Assembly: GCA_949451265.1 (NCBI GenBank)
Contig: CASTQR010000018.1
Coordinates: 1 to 15,960, forward strand
Reading direction: 5' to 3'
From: an uncultured Eubacteriales bacterium
GTDB lineage: Bacteria; Bacillota_A; Clostridia; Oscillospirales; Oscillospiraceae
DNA length: 15,960 bases
The stretch's first letter is position 1; each line of letters begins with the position of its first letter. The position numbers were made by a program, and so were the translations under genes. Shown one piece after another: positions 14,990 to 15,960 of this stretch. Below the pieces are notes generated by a model. That model was given only the letters and a program-made list of their open reading frames with translations. It did not search any database and was not told the origin of the DNA.

Positions 14990-15958
14990 TTACCAGGCGT
15001 CGGCGCCCCTCTCCTCCGGCAGGACGCGCTTCAGGGCCTCAATGCCCACCTCGATCATGGAGTCGTCCGGCTCGAAGGTGGTGAAGTTCTGCATCCACAT
15101 ACCGGGGCCCCGCAGGGCGCGGCACACGCCCCCGTCGTGGCCGCCCACGTAGCGGTTGAACTCGTAGGTCACCCCCACGATAATGGGCAGCATCAGCAGG
15201 TGCAGGGCCATGCGCAGGAAGGTGTTCTCAATTTCCAAAGGGGTGAAAATCACGATGGACAGGAAGATGGACACCGCGATCACCACAAACAGGAAGCTGG
15301 TACCGCACCGGGGATGGTGCCGGGGCTGCTTGCGGACGTTCTCCACCGTCAGCTCCAGTCCGTTTTCGTAGCAGTAGATGGTCTTGTGCTCCGCGCCGTG
15401 GTACTGAAACACCCGGTGGATCTCCTTCATCTTGGAGCACAGGTAGAGGTACACCATGAAGATGACCACCTTCAAAATACCCTCGATCACCGAGCGCACC
15501 CACAGGGGCATGGTCTTCCAGAAAAGCCCGATGAGCCCCGTCAGTGCCGTGGGCAGCAGGATAAAAAGCCCGATGGAGAAGGCGATGCCCAAAATGGCCC
15601 CCAGGGTGATGATCACCGTCATGGCCTTGTCCTCGCTCAAATGGTCGTTGAGCCACTTGTCAAAGCCGGTGAGCTCCTCCTCCGGCCCCGTGCCGTCGTC
15701 GGACACCTCGGCGGAGTGCATCAGCGCCCGCATCCCGTGAACCATGGAGCCGCAGAAGATAAACACGCCCCGGATGAAGGGCAGCTTCGCCAGCCCCGAG
15801 CGGGGCTTGATGGGCTCCTCGGTGATATCCAGCTCCCCGTCCGGCTTGCGCACCACGATGGCCCGCCTGCCGGGGCCCTGCATCATAATCCCCTCCAGCA
15901 GGGCCTGCCCGCCGCAGGTGGTTTTGAAGGGGGTGCTGTGGGTTTCCTGTTTTGCCAT
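14990..15958 (-). CDS. yqhQ: YqhQ-like DUF1385 membrane protein
   Basis: 322 residues, complete, but its ribosome site lies beyond the right edge. The family is recognised by CGGQALLEGIMMQGPGRRAI (15-34), LPFIRGVFIFCGSMVHGMRAL (59-79), FQYHGAEHKTIYCYE (184-198) and PRCGTSFLFVV (216-226). About four membrane helices lie at 112-146 (probably two), 156-174, 220-238 and 247-266. The conserved His/Glu/Cys residues (HGAEHK, PRCGTS) have led to the view that it may be a metal-dependent enzyme, but its activity is not established. The gene next to prmC is a frequent arrangement in Clostridia, where rpmE-yqhQ-prmC-prfA clusters occur. It is likely the promoter-proximal gene seen here of a yqhQ-prmC-lipoprotein unit; any promoter is outside the window. 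Confidence 0.92.
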   Translation of the reverse strand: MAKQETHSTPFKTTCGGQALLEGIMMQGPGRRAIVVRKPDGELDITEEPIKPRSGLAKLPFIRGVFIFCGSMVHGMRALMHSAEVSDDGTGPEEELTGFDKWLNDHLSEDKAMTVIITLGAILGIAFSIGLFILLPTALTGLIGLFWKTMPLWVRSVIEGILKVVIFMVYLYLCSKMKEIHRVFQYHGAEHKTIYCYENGLELTVENVRKQPRHHPRCGTSFLFVVIAVSIFLSIVIFTPLEIENTFLRMALHLLMLPIIVGVTYEFNRYVGGHDGGVCRALRGPGMWMQNFTTFEPDDSMIEVGIEALKRVLPEERGADAW

Positions 15959-15960
15959 GG

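Overview
The window looks like a stretch of chromosome from a high-G+C, endospore-forming member of the Clostridia. Oscillospiraceae relatives such as the Flavonifractor/Lawsonibacter group are my inference from overall protein style and G+C; I could not run a search. Support comes from the sporulation pair yqfC/yqfD, the YqhQ (DUF1385)-prmC neighbourhood, a dgt-dnaG-rpoD primase/sigma operon and strong GGAGG-type ribosome binding sites. Most of the window is dense core-genome coding sequence on the minus strand. No mobile element, CRISPR array, tRNA or rRNA gene is visible.

Layout by position. (1) 1-1461, minus: yqfC then yqfD; yqfD runs off the left edge. (2) 1526-2757, plus: an extended -10 promoter, an RluA-family pseudouridine synthase, and a small two-helix membrane protein with a TTG start. 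(3) 2812-7636, minus: dgt-like HD phosphohydrolase, YigZ/IMPACT protein, dnaG and rpoD, closed by a strong intrinsic terminator. This is a version of the classic macromolecular-synthesis operon with a YigZ gene inserted. (4) 7637-8786: a divergent AT-rich control region, then a lone, extremely G+C-rich PiT-type phosphate transporter on the plus strand. It ends in a hairpin that can also terminate the convergent operon. (5) 8793-13500, minus: recA, a GNAT acetyltransferase, recX, rimO, an unrecognised protein with an ADP-ribosyltransferase-like N-terminus, and pgsA. The genes are packed with gaps of 4 bp or less, or with overlaps. (6) 13501-13630: the recA leader, with a perfect inverted repeat but no recognisable SOS box. 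(7) 13631-15958, minus: yqhQ, prmC and a low-G+C lipoprotein translationally coupled to prmC.

Functional picture: the minus-strand blocks combine DNA replication and transcription initiation (dnaG, rpoD), nucleotide sanitation (dgt), recombination and its control (recA, recX), translation maturation (rimO, prmC, rluA family), phospholipid synthesis (pgsA) and sporulation (yqfC/yqfD). I see no clear defence or secondary-metabolism system. The features least explained by known biology are the two anonymous genes threaded into the recA-pgsA operon (the GNAT with a degenerate acyl-CoA loop and the YHxS protein), the inverted repeat in place of an SOS box before recA, the insertion in RecX, and the low-G+C lipoprotein behind prmC.
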